A DNA stretch of 64,000 nt, from the NCBI RefSeq assembly GCF_900111075.1, contig NZ_FOFZ01000001.1:558001-622000 (forward strand), written 5' to 3'. Positions within the stretch are counted from its first letter, which is position 1; the number at the start of each line of letters is the position of its first letter. Shown piece after piece: positions 1-7,187 of the stretch. A program made the translations under genes and the position numbers. Source of the DNA: Flavobacterium frigoris. GTDB taxonomy: Bacteria; Bacteroidota; Bacteroidia; Flavobacteriales; Flavobacteriaceae. The notes under the pieces are model-generated. The model was not told the DNA's origin. It did no database searches and worked only from the letters and a program-made list of their open reading frames with translations.

Positions 1-1283
1 AGTATTTTTTCACTTTTGTCTAAAGGCAAAATAGCATTTGAATTTTTTAGTAATGTAATGGATTCTGCAGCTGCATTATAGGCAACATCGATGAATTCCT
101 GTGAGCCAAATTTTGGATAGTCTTTCAAATCAGCGATGTTGTTTTGAAATAAATTCACTTCAAATTTCATTTTTAAGATTCTTGAAACGGCATCGTCAAT
201 TCGAGACATTGGTACTTCGCCTTTAGTAACCAAATCTAGTAAATCGGTATAAAAAGAATAATCTTCAGGAACCATACTCATATCAATGCCTGCCATTACT
301 GATATTCTTACAGCATCCCTATTGTTTTCGGCAACTTTATGTCTTGTATATAGATATATAATATCTTTCCAATCAGTCACAACAACGCCTTGAAATCCGA
401 GTTCGGTTTTTAGAATATCTGTTATTAAATGTTTGCTGGCATGAACTGGAGTCCCGTTTATTTCTCCAGAACTAATCATTATACTTTTTGCCCCTGCTTG
501 GATTGCTGTTTCGTAAATCGTTAAATCAAACTGTCTTAAAACGCGTTCTGGAATAATACTTGGTGTTCTGTCTTTTCCCGTTGTAGTGCTTCCATAACCT
601 ATAAAATGTTTCATGCAAGATGCTACATGATATTTTGAACCAACGTCATTTCCTTCAAAACCTTCGACCATTGCAGCTCCCATTTGTGAAGATAAATAAG
701 CATCTTCACCAAAAGACTCCCACATTCTCGACCAAGCCGGATTTCTGGGCAGATCTAAGTCTGGGGAAAAAACCCATGGAATAGAGGAGGCTCTTGTTTC
801 GTAAGCTGAAATTTCTGATCCTCTTTTTGCTATTGCAGTATTAAAAGTGGCTGCAATTCCTATTTGCTGCGGGAATAATGTTGCGCCTGCTGTGTAGCTT
901 GATCCATGAATCGCATCAATTCCATAAAGTACAGGGATTTTTAATCGCGTTTTATTGGTTTCGTTATTTATTATTGTGATTACTTCTTTCCATCTCTGAA
1001 TTGTTGGTGCGCCAGGATTAGGGACGTTTAACATGGACCCAATATGATAGTTTTGAATAGCCTCTTTTAATTTGGCCATGTCAAAAACACCTGGCTTTCC
1101 TTTCTCTTCAAAATTTGTTACCGTCATTTGTGTCATTTGACCAACTTTCTCTTCAAGCGTCATTTTAGACAGTAATTCCGATACTTTTAGGTTAATCTCT
1201 ATTTCTTGAACGTTGCTTTCTTGACTCCATAAAAAATTAGATGACAAGAGAATAGTAAATAATAATACAATGTTTTTTTTCAT
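1..1283 (-). CDS. Glycoside hydrolase family 3 beta-glucosidase (3' end outside window)
   Basis: Secreted or periplasmic exo-acting beta-glucosidase that would release glucose from the non-reducing end of beta-glucans or cello-oligosaccharides. The gene enters from the left edge, so only the first 427 or so codons of a family protein usually over 700 residues long are visible. The start at 1283 gives a clear signal peptide (MKKN, then a hydrophobic stretch ending FLWSQ). It is followed by the GH3 barrel landmarks KMTLEEKVGQM, IPVLYGIDAIHG, and GFQGVVVTDW, whose Asp (about residue 304) is the expected nucleophile. The acid/base residue and the second alpha/beta domain are beyond the edge. A promoter and a LacI-type operator-like site lie upstream (1362-1441). 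Substrate specificity cannot be read from this part. Confidence 0.93.
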   Translation of the reverse strand, partial: MKKNIVLLFTILLSSNFLWSQESNVQEIEINLKVSELLSKMTLEEKVGQMTQMTVTNFEEKGKPGVFDMAKLKEAIQNYHIGSMLNVPNPGAPTIQRWKEVITIINNETNKTRLKIPVLYGIDAIHGSSYTAGATLFPQQIGIAATFNTAIAKRGSEISAYETRASSIPWVFSPDLDLPRNPAWSRMWESFGEDAYLSSQMGAAMVEGFEGNDVGSKYHVASCMKHFIGYGSTTTGKDRTPSIIPERVLRQFDLTIYETAIQAGAKSIMISSGEINGTPVHASKHLITDILKTELGFQGVVVTDWKDIIYLYTRHKVAENNRDAVRISVMAGIDMSMVPEDYSFYTDLLDLVTKGEVPMSRIDDAVSRILKMKFEVNLFQNNIADLKDYPKFGSQEFIDVAYNAAAESITLLKNSNAILPLDKSEKI

Positions 1284-1361
1284 TTTTGGATCGGTGTTTT
1301 GGTTGCTTCATTATCATTTAAAAAAAGGTTGTCAAGCATTAGATTTTTAAACAATCGATTT

Positions 1362-1391
1362 TAAATGTATAATTATTTTTAAACAGAGCAA
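1362..1391 (-). promoter_or_regulatory. Putative sigma-A promoter of the GH3 gene
   Basis: Reading the minus strand, TTG at 1391-1389 is followed after 19 bases by TACATTTA at 1369-1362. This matches the Bacteroidota arrangement TTTG-N19-TAnnTTTG except for the last base of the -7 element. It lies about 80 bases upstream of the start codon. Confidence 0.5.
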
Positions 1392-1428
1392 TTTTTAGTA
1401 CCCTGATTTCATTGATTTTATATAGGTG

Positions 1429-1441
1429 TAACGTTTTCGTT
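1429..1441. promoter_or_regulatory. LacI-type operator-like site upstream of the GH3 gene
   Basis: The palindromic sequence TAACGTTTTCGTT (AACG-TTTT-CGTT) shares the 10-mer ACGTTTTCGT with the site at 19969-19982 between lacI and susC. It lies about 40 bases upstream of the GH3 -33 element. Regulation by the LacI protein of this window is an inference from the shared site. Confidence 0.45.
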
Positions 1442-1514
1442 CCGCTAAAGTGTTCAGAAATTTAACTTCATTTTCGGTCATAAGTATGAGTAATGAGTAG
1501 TTTGCAAACAAAAA

Positions 1515-1548
1515 AAAGTCCCATTCGGTTCAAACCGAATGGGACTTT
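1515..1548 (-). terminator. Rho-independent terminator of the NTF2-like gene
   Basis: Perfect 16-base arms (1515-1530 and 1533-1548) frame a 2-base loop. On the minus strand the hairpin runs into a stretch of T residues (plus-strand A run at 1509-1517). It lies about 55 bases past the stop codon of the gene at 1603-1965. Confidence 0.9.
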
Positions 1549-1602
1549 GGTAATGTGCCTCTCTCAATTCTATTAAATATGGGAAAGAAATACGCTGTAA
1601 TT

Positions 1603-1965
1603 TTAGCCGTGATATACTCTTGAAGCAACAATTTTGTCTTCTCTTATGTCTAATACTTCAGCAACAAGCATTTCGTCTTCTCCGTCTACTGTTCTTATGT
1701 ATTCCATAAAAACGCGATCTCCATTTGCGGTAAGCGACGTCACTTTATAGTTTAAGCTAGGGAATCGCTCAAATGCATCCTGCCACCATTCGCGTAAAGC
1801 TTCCTTCCCTTTTACTAGACCATTTGTTTCGGGCTTGTGGATTTTTAATTTTGGACTAAAATGTTCGGCATCGTCATCGTAAAGAGACAACAACTTTTCT
1901 AATTCTTTATTATTAAAGGTTTCAAACCATTTAAAAGCGATTGATTGTAATTTTTCTGGCGTCAT
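1603..1965 (-). CDS. NTF2-like / SnoaL-like protein
   Basis: A 120-residue protein of the cone-shaped NTF2-like superfamily (SnoaL-like, nuclear transport factor 2-like). The family look is given by an N-terminal helix with WFETFNNKELEKLLSLYDDDAEHFSP, the central KGKEALREWWQDAFERFPSL, and C-terminal strands (TANGDRVFMEYIRT, then VAEVLDIREDKIVASRVYHG). No signal peptide or membrane segment is present, so it should be cytoplasmic. Members range from small-molecule isomerases and cyclases to non-catalytic ligand binders, and no residue here decides among them. The gene stands alone between two terminators, so context gives no pathway. Confidence 0.8.
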   Translation of the reverse strand: MTPEKLQSIAFKWFETFNNKELEKLLSLYDDDAEHFSPKLKIHKPETNGLVKGKEALREWWQDAFERFPSLNYKVTSLTANGDRVFMEYIRTVDGEDEMLVAEVLDIREDKIVASRVYHG

Positions 1966-1990
1966 AGCTGTGTAGGTTTAAAGTAAAAAA

Positions 1991-2020
1991 AATCCCATTT
2001 CGTTTGTCACGAAAGGGATT
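1991..2020 (-). terminator. Terminator of the pseudouridine synthase gene
   Basis: Arms 1991-2003 and 2009-2020 pair with one bulged base. On the minus strand the hairpin is followed by a T-rich stretch (plus-strand A run at 1985-1992). It follows the stop codon at 2046. Confidence 0.8.
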
Positions 2021-2045
2021 TTAATGTAATAATGTCAATGAAATA

Positions 2046-2954
2046 TTATACGTTCTTCAAGTTGATGATTTCTTGATCAGTAAGCAATCTCCAGTTTCCT
2101 CTTGGTAAGTTTTTCTTAGTCAAACCTGCAAACGAAACTCTATCAATTCTTAAAACATCATAACTAAAATGTTCAAAAATAGAACGAACTACTTTTACAT
2201 TTGATGATCTTAGTTTCAATCCTATTTCGCTTTTAGCTTCTCCATCAATATAGCTAATGTCTTCTACAAAAACGCGGTGTCCGTCAAGAGTTAACCCTTT
2301 GTTGATTTTTTCTAAATCTTCAAATTTTAGGTTTTTGTCTAAAGATACGTGATATATTTTAGATGATTTTTGGCTTGGCAAAGTAAATTTACGCAACATG
2401 TCTGTATCGTTTGTAAACAATAAAAGACCAGTTGTGTTCTTATCCATTCTTCCTACAGCTCCAATTTTGGCAGTTGTAGACCCTTTTACTAATTCTAAAA
2501 CATTACGAAATTCTTGACCTTCGTCAAAAGCTGTCGTGAAATTTTTAGGTTTGTTTAATAAAATGTAAACTTTTTTCTCTGGAGTCAAAAGCACTCCGTC
2601 AAAATTTACGATATCTCCTGGTTTTACCATGTATCCCATTTCAATAACAGGAATTCCATTTACTTTTACGTTTCCAGATTGAATGTAAATATCCGCATCA
2701 CGACGGGAGCAAGCACCAGAATTGGCGATATATTTATTCAAACGAATTTCGTCTTTAACTTTAGGTCTCTTAGGTGCCTGATTCGGTTTTTTTTCAACCT
2801 TGTCAGAAACTACTTCTGCAACTTTAGTGTTTATTTTTACTTTTTTTGGCCCTTGTGCCCTTTTTTGCATCGCAGGTTTTGGCTTATTAGAGCTAGGTCT
2901 AGAACTCGTTGGTCTAGCACCGCTTTTTTTATTATTGCCTTCCTTATTATTCAT
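2046..2954 (-). CDS. RsuA/RluB/RluF-family rRNA pseudouridine synthase with basic N-terminal extension
   Basis: Converts a specific rRNA uridine to pseudouridine. The first 75 or so residues are a low-complexity tail rich in Lys, Pro, Ser and Asn. Next comes an S4 RNA-binding domain (about 76-125; RLNKYIANSGACSRRDAD), then the catalytic domain with GRMDKNTTGLLLFTND, whose Asp is the expected nucleophile. I start it at the ATG at 2954 (302 residues). A TTG 21 bases upstream is in frame, but it overlaps the TATCTTTG promoter core at 2973-2980 and so is probably not even transcribed. Whether it is the RluB, RluE or RluF type cannot be settled from motifs. The basic tail is probably unstructured and RNA-binding (inference). 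Confidence 0.9.
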   Translation of the reverse strand: MNNKEGNNKKSGARPTSSRPSSNKPKPAMQKRAQGPKKVKINTKVAEVVSDKVEKKPNQAPKRPKVKDEIRLNKYIANSGACSRRDADIYIQSGNVKVNGIPVIEMGYMVKPGDIVNFDGVLLTPEKKVYILLNKPKNFTTAFDEGQEFRNVLELVKGSTTAKIGAVGRMDKNTTGLLLFTNDTDMLRKFTLPSQKSSKIYHVSLDKNLKFEDLEKINKGLTLDGHRVFVEDISYIDGEAKSEIGLKLRSSNVKVVRSIFEHFSYDVLRIDRVSFAGLTKKNLPRGNWRLLTDQEIINLKNV

Positions 2955-2972
2955 AATATTCCATAATTTGTG

Positions 2973-2980
2973 CAAAGATA
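2973..2980 (-). promoter_or_regulatory. -7 promoter element TATCTTTG of the pseudouridine synthase gene
   Basis: Perfect TAnnTTTG on the minus strand about 20 bases upstream of the chosen start. No convincing -33 TTTG is visible at the expected distance. It decides against the upstream TTG start. Confidence 0.55.
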
Positions 2981-3091
2981 GTATTTATATTATTGCTAAT
3001 CGATATATGGCAATTATAAAACGGTAACTATCTAATTTATAAGTTTTTATTTTGTTTTCTTGGAGCTGTTTAGCTACGCTGAATCTTCGAT

Positions 3092-3166
3092 GTCCCGCTT
3101 TCCACTGTATCTTTTATCTCGTTTTTACAGCGAGATAAAAGGACGCCGTTTCAATCTAGGCTAGCA
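3092..3166. repeat. Dispersed palindromic element, copy A
   Basis: An 11-base perfect hairpin (3111-3121 with 3131-3141, 9-base loop) is flanked by conserved ends: TCCCGCT about 18 bases on one side and a segment ending ATCTAGGCT on the other. Inverted, these ends align with those of copy B at 51893-51966 (roughly 13 of 18 and 14 of 21 positions by eye). The core palindromes differ in sequence. No coding potential is seen. Confidence 0.65.
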
Positions 3167-3203
3167 AAACAGAAAAATCAGGTTTTACCAGAATGAAATT
3201 CGC

Positions 3204-4160
3204 CTAAATATTCAATAGGAGTTTTTTTCCACTCCATAATACGGATGGATTAATCAGAACAATGCAAAAGACACCGGAGACAATTAAGAATTTAAGTACG
3301 TTGTGAAGTAACAGATACTGTTCCTTTTTAGTGGACTTCCATAAATAAAGGACAAAGAAAATTAAGATAATCAAACAGGCATAGAAATAAATATCCATAT
3401 ACCCAACATTATAAATTTCAATCAGCACATACACTGGAAAGATGGTCAGCGCACTTAAAGCCGTAATGATTTTTTTAGAAAGCATTTCGCCATAGACAAT
3501 CGGAATCGTTTTATAATCATTAGCCAAGTCACCTTTTATATTCTCTAAATCTTTGATCATTTCTCGTATGAGAATCAAAAGGGTAAGAAAGCTGGCATGT
3601 GCAAAAATAACAGCAAAATGGCCTTTGTAGTTTTCGATTTCTTCAAAAGAAAGGTTGTTGTAGTAATGCAATAATATTGCAAAAAAGGGGATAACAGCCA
3701 GTAAAGCAGCAGTTAGATTTCCTATTACTGGATATCTCTTTATTTTATGGGAGTAAAACCAAATCAAGAAAATATACGCTGAAAAGAATAAGAAAGCGCG
3801 CCATGATATAAAAAGCGCCATTATGGCTACAATGAAATTTAGCGAAAAGTACACGTTTAGTTTTGTTTTTTGGCTGACGAGTCGATCCAGCATGGACTTG
3901 TTAGGACGATTGATCAGATCTTTTCGACTGTCGTAAAAATTATTGATGATATAGCCTGAAGCAATGGTTAACGAGGAGGCAAAAACAAGAATGAACAAGT
4001 TGAAGTCGAGTAGGACAGCTAGCGCTCTTTTTTCAGGAGCTAGAATAAAAATGGCCGAAAGATATTGTGCCAAAATAATAACAGGAATGTTATATCCTCT
4101 TACGACAGAGAATAAACTGATGATCTTCATTATTAAAAGCTTCTGCTTTCTGCTTAACAT
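3204..4160 (-). CDS. UbiA-family prenyltransferase (likely geranylgeranylglycerol-phosphate geranylgeranyltransferase-like)
   Basis: Integral membrane enzyme of 318 residues that transfers a prenyl chain from a polyprenyl diphosphate to an acceptor. Both Asp-rich, magnesium-binding motifs are visible: NNFYDSRKD near residue 72, and a second one within REMIKDLENIKGDLANDYKT near residue 205. About eight or nine hydrophobic helices surround them. It follows the mevalonate kinase and mevalonate decarboxylase genes on the same strand, which fits a consumer of their isoprenoid product. Flavobacterial homologues in such clusters are usually annotated as geranylgeranylglycerol-phosphate geranylgeranyltransferase-like. 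Menaquinone or heme-O type acceptors are the alternatives. A 13-base inverted repeat sits just before its start. Confidence 0.85.
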   Translation of the reverse strand: MLSRKQKLLIMKIISLFSVVRGYNIPVIILAQYLSAIFILAPEKRALAVLLDFNLFILVFASSLTIASGYIINNFYDSRKDLINRPNKSMLDRLVSQKTKLNVYFSLNFIVAIMALFISWRAFLFFSAYIFLIWFYSHKIKRYPVIGNLTAALLAVIPFFAILLHYYNNLSFEEIENYKGHFAVIFAHASFLTLLILIREMIKDLENIKGDLANDYKTIPIVYGEMLSKKIITALSALTIFPVYVLIEIYNVGYMDIYFYACLIILIFFVLYLWKSTKKEQYLLLHNVLKFLIVSGVFCIVLINPSVLWSGKKLLLNI

Positions 4161-4177
4161 GGTACTTTTTTAAAAGA

Positions 4178-4213
4178 TTAAAGCTTAAAAACACAAGGGA
4201 TTTTAAGCTTTAA
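4178..4213 (-). terminator. 13-bp perfect hairpin between mevalonate kinase and UbiA genes
   Basis: Arms 4178-4190 (TTAAAGCTTAAAA) and 4201-4213 are perfectly complementary around a 10-base loop. On the minus strand a T-rich stretch follows. It lies 17 bases before the UbiA start, so it could be a weak terminator, an attenuator or an mRNA-processing stem. The stem is almost all A-T. Confidence 0.5.
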
Positions 4214-4232
4214 ATTTATTTTATATTGCTGA

Positions 4233-5171
4233 TTAGAATTGGTACACCACTTCTAATTTATAGTCTTTCAAGGAAAGTTTAGCGCGTTCTAAATCTTCGG
4301 TAAAACCTAAGATATAGCCACCTCCGCCAGAACCACATAATTTTAAATAGTAATCATTAGTGTCAATGCCTTTTTGCCATATAGCATGAAATTGTTCCGG
4401 AATCATCGGTTTGAAATTATTCAAAACAACGCTTGATAATTTTTTAGTATTCATAAACAATGCTTTCATGTCTCCGCCAAGGAAGTTTTCTACACAAGCA
4501 TCAGTATATTTTACAAACTGATTTTTTAACATCGTACGGAAGCCTTTGTCTTTCAGGTTTTCCATGAAGATACTAACCATAGGGGCAGTTTCTCCAACAA
4601 TTCCAGAATCTAACAAAAAGACAGCGCCTTTTCCATCCAAAATTTGATTTGGAATGCCAGTCGCTTCAATGTTGTCCTTAGAATTGATTAAAATAGGTAT
4701 GCTCAAATAGCTGTTTAAAGGATCTAATCCTGAGCTTTTTCCGTGAAAAAAGCTTTCCATTTGAGAGAATATATTTTTTAATTGCAATAACTTCTCGCGA
4801 GTCAAATTCTCAAGAACAGTAATTTTGTTCTGTGCATATTTGTCATAGATAGCTGCTACGAGAGCGCCACTACTTCCCACACCGTACCCTTGCGGAATGC
4901 TAGAGTCAAAATACATTCCAGTTTCAATATCACTTTTTAGCTCAGCTAAATCAAAAGTAACCAACTCTGATTGCTCATTCTGCAATGTTTCAAGATAATC
5001 AGCAAAACGTTTCAAACTTGCATTCGAGGCAATCGCTTCAGAGGATGGGTCTTCATCTCTTTTTAATGCGCCATTATAAAAGTTATAAGGGATAGAAAGC
5101 CCTTTCGAGTCACGAATAATTCCGTATTCTCCAAAGAGTAATATTTTTGAGTAAAATAGAGGTCCTTTCAT
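4233..5171 (-). CDS. Mevalonate kinase-like GHMP kinase
   Basis: Expected to phosphorylate mevalonate with ATP in the mevalonate pathway to isopentenyl diphosphate. GHMP features: N-terminal SKILLFGEYGII strand-turn, the ATP-binding loop PQGYGVGSSGALVAAIYDKY near residue 115, FHGKSSGLDPLNSY (substrate/Asp region) near 150, and a C-terminal glycine motif KLCGSGGGGYILGF near 285. The start is set at the ATG at 5171 (312 residues); a TTG six codons earlier is possible but weaker. It lies just downstream of a 64-codon gene and mvaD on the same strand. Phosphomevalonate kinase activity cannot be excluded, because a second GHMP kinase is encoded at 50945-51862. Confidence 0.87.
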   Translation of the reverse strand: MKGPLFYSKILLFGEYGIIRDSKGLSIPYNFYNGALKRDEDPSSEAIASNASLKRFADYLETLQNEQSELVTFDLAELKSDIETGMYFDSSIPQGYGVGSSGALVAAIYDKYAQNKITVLENLTREKLLQLKNIFSQMESFFHGKSSGLDPLNSYLSIPILINSKDNIEATGIPNQILDGKGAVFLLDSGIVGETAPMVSIFMENLKDKGFRTMLKNQFVKYTDACVENFLGGDMKALFMNTKKLSSVVLNNFKPMIPEQFHAIWQKGIDTNDYYLKLCGSGGGGYILGFTEDLERAKLSLKDYKLEVVYQF

Positions 5172-5222
5172 ATTTTGGTAAATTATCAATTTGGGGTTGG
5201 TAATTATATTGGGTATTATTTT

Positions 5223-5417
5223 TTATAATTCTACTTGATCTCCTCGATTCTCTTCTAGAATCTTGAACTCAATTTCTTCTTTTTGTTCAGGAGACAATCC
5301 ATTCCAAACCGTTTTTTTATGCAATTCGAAAATATTTTTTATCGCATCAATGATAGTAATGTCATTAGTCTCTATCAATAATTTGATTATTTCTAATTTT
5401 TCTGTCGGAATATCCAT
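5223..5417 (-). CDS. Small antitoxin-like protein (addiction-module component type), orphan
   Basis: A 64-residue protein with two acidic or amphipathic helical stretches: TEKLEIIKLLIETNDITIIDAIKNIF, then WNGLSPEQKEEIEFKILEENRGD. The pattern (short helix, linker, a W followed by LSPEQKEEIE) resembles the small antitoxins paired with RelE/ParE toxins in Bacteroidota. I rate this as resemblance, not proof. No toxin reading frame of about 90-100 codons follows; the next gene on the strand is mevalonate kinase, 51 bases on. The protein may also be shortened at its C-terminus relative to such antitoxins. It sits 42 bases after mvaD and is probably co-transcribed with the isoprenoid genes. Confidence 0.55.
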   Translation of the reverse strand: MDIPTEKLEIIKLLIETNDITIIDAIKNIFELHKKTVWNGLSPEQKEEIEFKILEENRGDQVEL

Positions 5418-5459
5418 ATATTCAATGCTTTGGATATAAAGGTAAACAAAAAAATGGAA

Positions 5460-6563
5460 TTAATTGGATAGCGCTCCATTTCCAATGTGGTCACAAATGT
5501 ACTGCCCATTTTGGCAAAAGCCAACTAATTCGTCCTTAATAAATTGCAAAACTTTTTTGCTAACGTTTTCGGGATACAAAACATGGACATTTGCTCCAGC
5601 ATCAAGTGTAAAACATACCGGAATATTAGTGTCATTTCTGAATTTCCAAATCGCATTAATGATTTGCAAGGTATTTGGTTTCATTAAAATAAAATACGGC
5701 ATCGAAGTCATCATCATCGCATGTAAAGTTAATGCTTCACTTTCGACCACTTTAATGAATTCTTCCAAATTCCCGCTTTCAAAAATAGCAATCAGTTTGT
5801 CTAGGTTTTCGTGCGCTTGAGCAAATCGTCTTTCGGCATAGGGATGATTGTGCATCAAATCATGACCTACCGTGCTTGAAACTTGTTTCTCGCCTTTATC
5901 GACTAAGAGAATAGTATCTTGGAAATTCTTGAAATTGTCGTGAATGGCATTTGGAAATTCGACTCCGTATAAATCAGAGCTTCCTTCAATATTAGCTTGA
6001 TTTCCCCAAACCACCACTTGTCCTTTTACGCTGCGACACGCACTTCCAGAACCCAAACGGGCGAGTAAGGATGCTTTTTGGTAAAAGTAAGCGTCAGTCA
6101 TTTCAGGATTCAACGCTTTTTCGATGCTCATTAAGTTCATCGCTAAAGCCGCCATTCCAGATGCCGAAGATGCAATCCCTGAACTATGTGGGAACGTATT
6201 TTGTGTGTCAATCGTAAAATGATATTCTTTCAAGAAAGGCAAGTAGATTTCGATTCGCTCTAAGAACTTTTGGATTTTCGGCTTGAAATCTTCTTTTGGT
6301 TTGCCTTCAAAAAATAAATCAAACGAGAATTTTCCATTTGTTATAGTGAGCGGAGTCGAACTGTCTTTTTTGGCGAAAGCCAGCGTAGTAATAGTTTTAC
6401 AGTTATTCAAGGTAAAACTTACTGATGGATTTGCCGGAATTTGATTGTCCTTTTTTCCCCAATATTTCACCAACGCGATATTGCTAGGAGCGCTCCACTG
6501 GAACTCGCCACTTTCTATATTATGAGAATAAGCTTGAGGGATAAAATCGTTTGTTGTCAACAT
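5460..6563 (-). CDS. mvaD: Diphosphomevalonate decarboxylase
   Basis: Catalyses the ATP-dependent decarboxylation of mevalonate 5-diphosphate to isopentenyl diphosphate in the cytoplasm. Of its 367 residues, the telling ones are SAPSNIALVKYWGKKD near residue 25, the P-loop-like HSSGIASSASGMAALAM near 130, LARLGSGSACRSVKG near 170 (the Ser and Arg that bind diphosphate), and CFTLDAGANVHVLYP near 320. The Asp in that last motif matches the catalytic Asp of true decarboxylases, which argues against a mevalonate-3-kinase variant. It heads a minus-strand run with the antitoxin-like gene, mevalonate kinase and the prenyltransferase. A TATCTTTG promoter core lies 18 bases upstream. Confidence 0.95.
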   Translation of the reverse strand: MLTTNDFIPQAYSHNIESGEFQWSAPSNIALVKYWGKKDNQIPANPSVSFTLNNCKTITTLAFAKKDSSTPLTITNGKFSFDLFFEGKPKEDFKPKIQKFLERIEIYLPFLKEYHFTIDTQNTFPHSSGIASSASGMAALAMNLMSIEKALNPEMTDAYFYQKASLLARLGSGSACRSVKGQVVVWGNQANIEGSSDLYGVEFPNAIHDNFKNFQDTILLVDKGEKQVSSTVGHDLMHNHPYAERRFAQAHENLDKLIAIFESGNLEEFIKVVESEALTLHAMMMTSMPYFILMKPNTLQIINAIWKFRNDTNIPVCFTLDAGANVHVLYPENVSKKVLQFIKDELVGFCQNGQYICDHIGNGALSN

Positions 6564-6580
6564 GAAATATAAAATTTACG

Positions 6581-6588
6581 CAAAGATA
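6581..6588 (-). promoter_or_regulatory. -7 promoter element TATCTTTG of mvaD
   Basis: Perfect TAnnTTTG on the minus strand, 18 bases before the mvaD start. No clear -33 element is visible. Confidence 0.55.
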
Positions 6589-6646
6589 CTTTTTTGCTAT
6601 GATACTATGTGTTTAGATTTTAATTTTAAATATGCCGAAGTTTAAC

Positions 6647-6654
6647 TATTTTTG
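6647..6654 (+). promoter_or_regulatory. -7 promoter element TATTTTTG of tspO
   Basis: Perfect TAnnTTTG on the plus strand, 19 bases before the tspO start and divergent from the mvaD promoter core. No clear -33 element is visible. Confidence 0.5.
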
Positions 6655-6673
6655 ACACAAATAGAAAACTAAA

Positions 6674-7150
6674 ATGAATAAGCTTACCAAAATACTTACT
6701 GTTGTTGTTACCTGCCTTGCGATTGGCTATTTTTCTGGAAATTCGACTCGTTCGGCCATTTTAGACTGGTATCCTACATTGGTAAAACCAAGTTTCAACC
6801 CTCCGAATTGGATTTTTGCGCCGGTATGGAGCATGCTGTTTATTATGATGGGAATTGCTGCCGGACTGGTTTGGGATCGTATTGATTTTGAGAAAGAAAT
6901 AGTAAAAAAAGCCCTTATTGTTTTTGCAATACAATTGGCGCTAAATGCTTTGTGGTCGTATTTATTCTTTGGCTTGCACAACCCTATGTTAGCAGGACTG
7001 GAAATTATTATTTTATGGTTGATGATTTATGAAACCTACCTTCAGTTTTCTAAAATTAATAAAATCGCCGGTTATTTATTCATACCGTATTTGGCTTGGG
7101 TAAGTTTTGCGGCTGTTTTAAATGGAAGTATTTGGTGGCTGAATAGATAG
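6674..7150 (+). CDS. tspO: TspO/MBR family tryptophan-rich sensory protein
   Basis: A five-helix membrane protein of 158 residues, the usual size for the family, which binds porphyrins and other planar ligands. Family marks are WYPTLVKPSFNPPNWIFAPVW in the first loop, followed by GIAAGLVW, then ALNALWSYLFFGLHNPMLAGLEI (the conserved W-S-x-x-F-F region) and the final PYLAWVSFAAVLNGSIWWLN with the conserved W-x-x-F-A-x-x-L-N motif. It is transcribed alone, divergently from mvaD. Bacterial TspO has been linked to tetrapyrrole handling and stress, but nothing nearby indicates the ligand. Confidence 0.93.
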   Translation: MNKLTKILTVVVTCLAIGYFSGNSTRSAILDWYPTLVKPSFNPPNWIFAPVWSMLFIMMGIAAGLVWDRIDFEKEIVKKALIVFAIQLALNALWSYLFFGLHNPMLAGLEIIILWLMIYETYLQFSKINKIAGYLFIPYLAWVSFAAVLNGSIWWLNR

Positions 7151-7187
7151 TAAGCGGTGTTTATTTTTAGACTTCAAAATAATAAAA

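Larger units (their letters stand above)
1284..1602. other. Intergenic region: promoter, operator-like site and terminator
   Basis: The 319 bases hold the upstream control region of the GH3 gene (1362-1441) and the terminator of the NTF2-like gene (1515-1548). I see no plausible small gene in the remainder. Confidence 0.7.

Noticed and set aside
2679..3027. Two plus-strand frames of 75-95 codons rich in Phe and Leu
   Set aside because: They are antisense to the Lys-rich tail of the pseudouridine synthase; Lys codons read backward give Phe and Leu, which explains the hydrophobic look.
5561..5572. A further AACGTTTTCG match to the LacI operator-like site
   Set aside because: It lies inside the mvaD coding sequence, lacks the right half of the palindrome (CGG instead of CGT), and encodes conserved residues.
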